Notes under the pieces: generated by a model | What the model was told of the DNA's origin: nothing | Seen by the model: the letters and a program-made list of their open reading frames with translations, nothing else | Databases searched by the model: none | Position numbers and translations under genes: made by a program | Shown: positions 29,194 to 29,277 of the stretch, in pieces | How positions within the stretch are numbered: the first letter of the stretch is position 1 | Layout of the letters: each line of letters begins with the position of its first letter | NCBI GenBank assembly: GCA_002414905.1 | Contig: DIAY01000161.1 | Location: 1-29,277, forward strand | Direction: 5' to 3' | Length of the DNA stretch: 29,277 nt | From: Holophagales bacterium UBA5066 | GTDB taxonomy: Bacteria; Acidobacteriota; Thermoanaerobaculia; UBA5066

Positions 29194-29277
29194 CTAGACG
29201 CTCGCCGCCTTCGCCCGCGCAGCCTGCTGGGCCTGGATCGCGGTGAGGTTGATCGTGAAGACGATGTCCTCCACGAG
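29194..29277 (-). CDS. 3' end of an unidentified protein-coding gene
   Basis: Reading in from the right edge on the - strand, 27 codons end in TAG at 29194-29196. The peptide starts LVEDIVFTINLTAIQAQQ and finishes in an Ala/Lys-rich helix-like tail ARAKAASV. The residue pattern looks like a genuine folded C-terminus rather than an antisense shadow, and a hairpin follows the stop. I do not recognise the family from this fragment. Confidence 0.5.
   Translation of the reverse strand, partial: LVEDIVFTINLTAIQAQQAARAKAASV

Overview
The window is a high-GC chromosomal segment of a free-living bacterium. A secreted von Willebrand-type protein of the kind abundant in Acidobacteriota sits next to a giant two-propeller sensor kinase, nrfHA and a 2-oxoacid:ferredoxin oxidoreductase. 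This points to an Acidobacteriota-like organism with anaerobic or microaerobic capacity. That taxonomic guess rests on gene content recalled from family knowledge, not on a marker gene. No RNA gene, insertion sequence, CRISPR array or prophage was seen. Coding density is very high and no gap exceeds 300 bases.

Layout. 1-147: 3' end of a PIN-domain (VapC-type) toxin. 212-1261 (-): secreted VWA-like protein, divergent from recD2 (1285-3480) across only 23 bp. 3556-4866: winged-helix/ferredoxin protein with unusual cysteine clusters. 4964-9945: a coupled pair, a thiamine-diphosphate lyase resembling animal ILVBL/HACL2 and a membrane histidine kinase with fourteen propeller blades. 9952-13260 (-): nrfH-nrfA-tnaA, giving ammonifying nitrite reduction and tryptophan cleavage. 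13455-15463 and 13883-14200 (-): a DCC-family thiol protein, a small unknown protein and an MFS exporter. The exporter is coupled to a UPF0126/TRIC-type channel (15460-16131). 16121-17002 (-): lipoprotein with two beta-rich domains, the first recalling NrfJ-like proteins. 17284-19943: korA-korB, followed by a PAS-GGDEF diguanylate cyclase (19958-20863). 20891-23788 (-): large exported Ig/PKD-repeat protein. 23920-27711: a complete TatT-type TRAP transporter operon (lipoprotein, binding protein, fused QM permease). 27744-29075 (-): M48 metalloprotease lipoprotein with a TPR-like tail. 29194-29277 (-): 3' end of an unidentified gene.

How they fit. NrfH passes quinol electrons to periplasmic NrfA, which makes ammonium from nitrite. 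Tryptophanase yields indole, pyruvate and ammonium. KorAB links 2-oxoacids to reduced ferredoxin, and the Fe-S protein at 3556 is a plausible but unproven electron carrier or redox sensor. A CRP/FNR-like palindrome (13368-13383) lies upstream of nrfHA and a second dyad (17188-17209) upstream of korAB. Several genes show a -10-like hexamer only 6-12 nt before the start codon and no Shine-Dalgarno sequence, which suggests leaderless or near-leaderless transcripts. Genes inside operons instead use strong Shine-Dalgarno sequences or 4-base stop/start overlaps.

The observations most worth a second look are the ILVBL-like lyase/sensor-kinase couple with a possible alternative-hairpin switch over the lyase ribosome binding site, the all-CXXCH NrfA, the Cys-rich winged-helix ferredoxin, and the TatT-type TRAP operon whose binding protein seems to lack the usual carboxylate-binding arginine.
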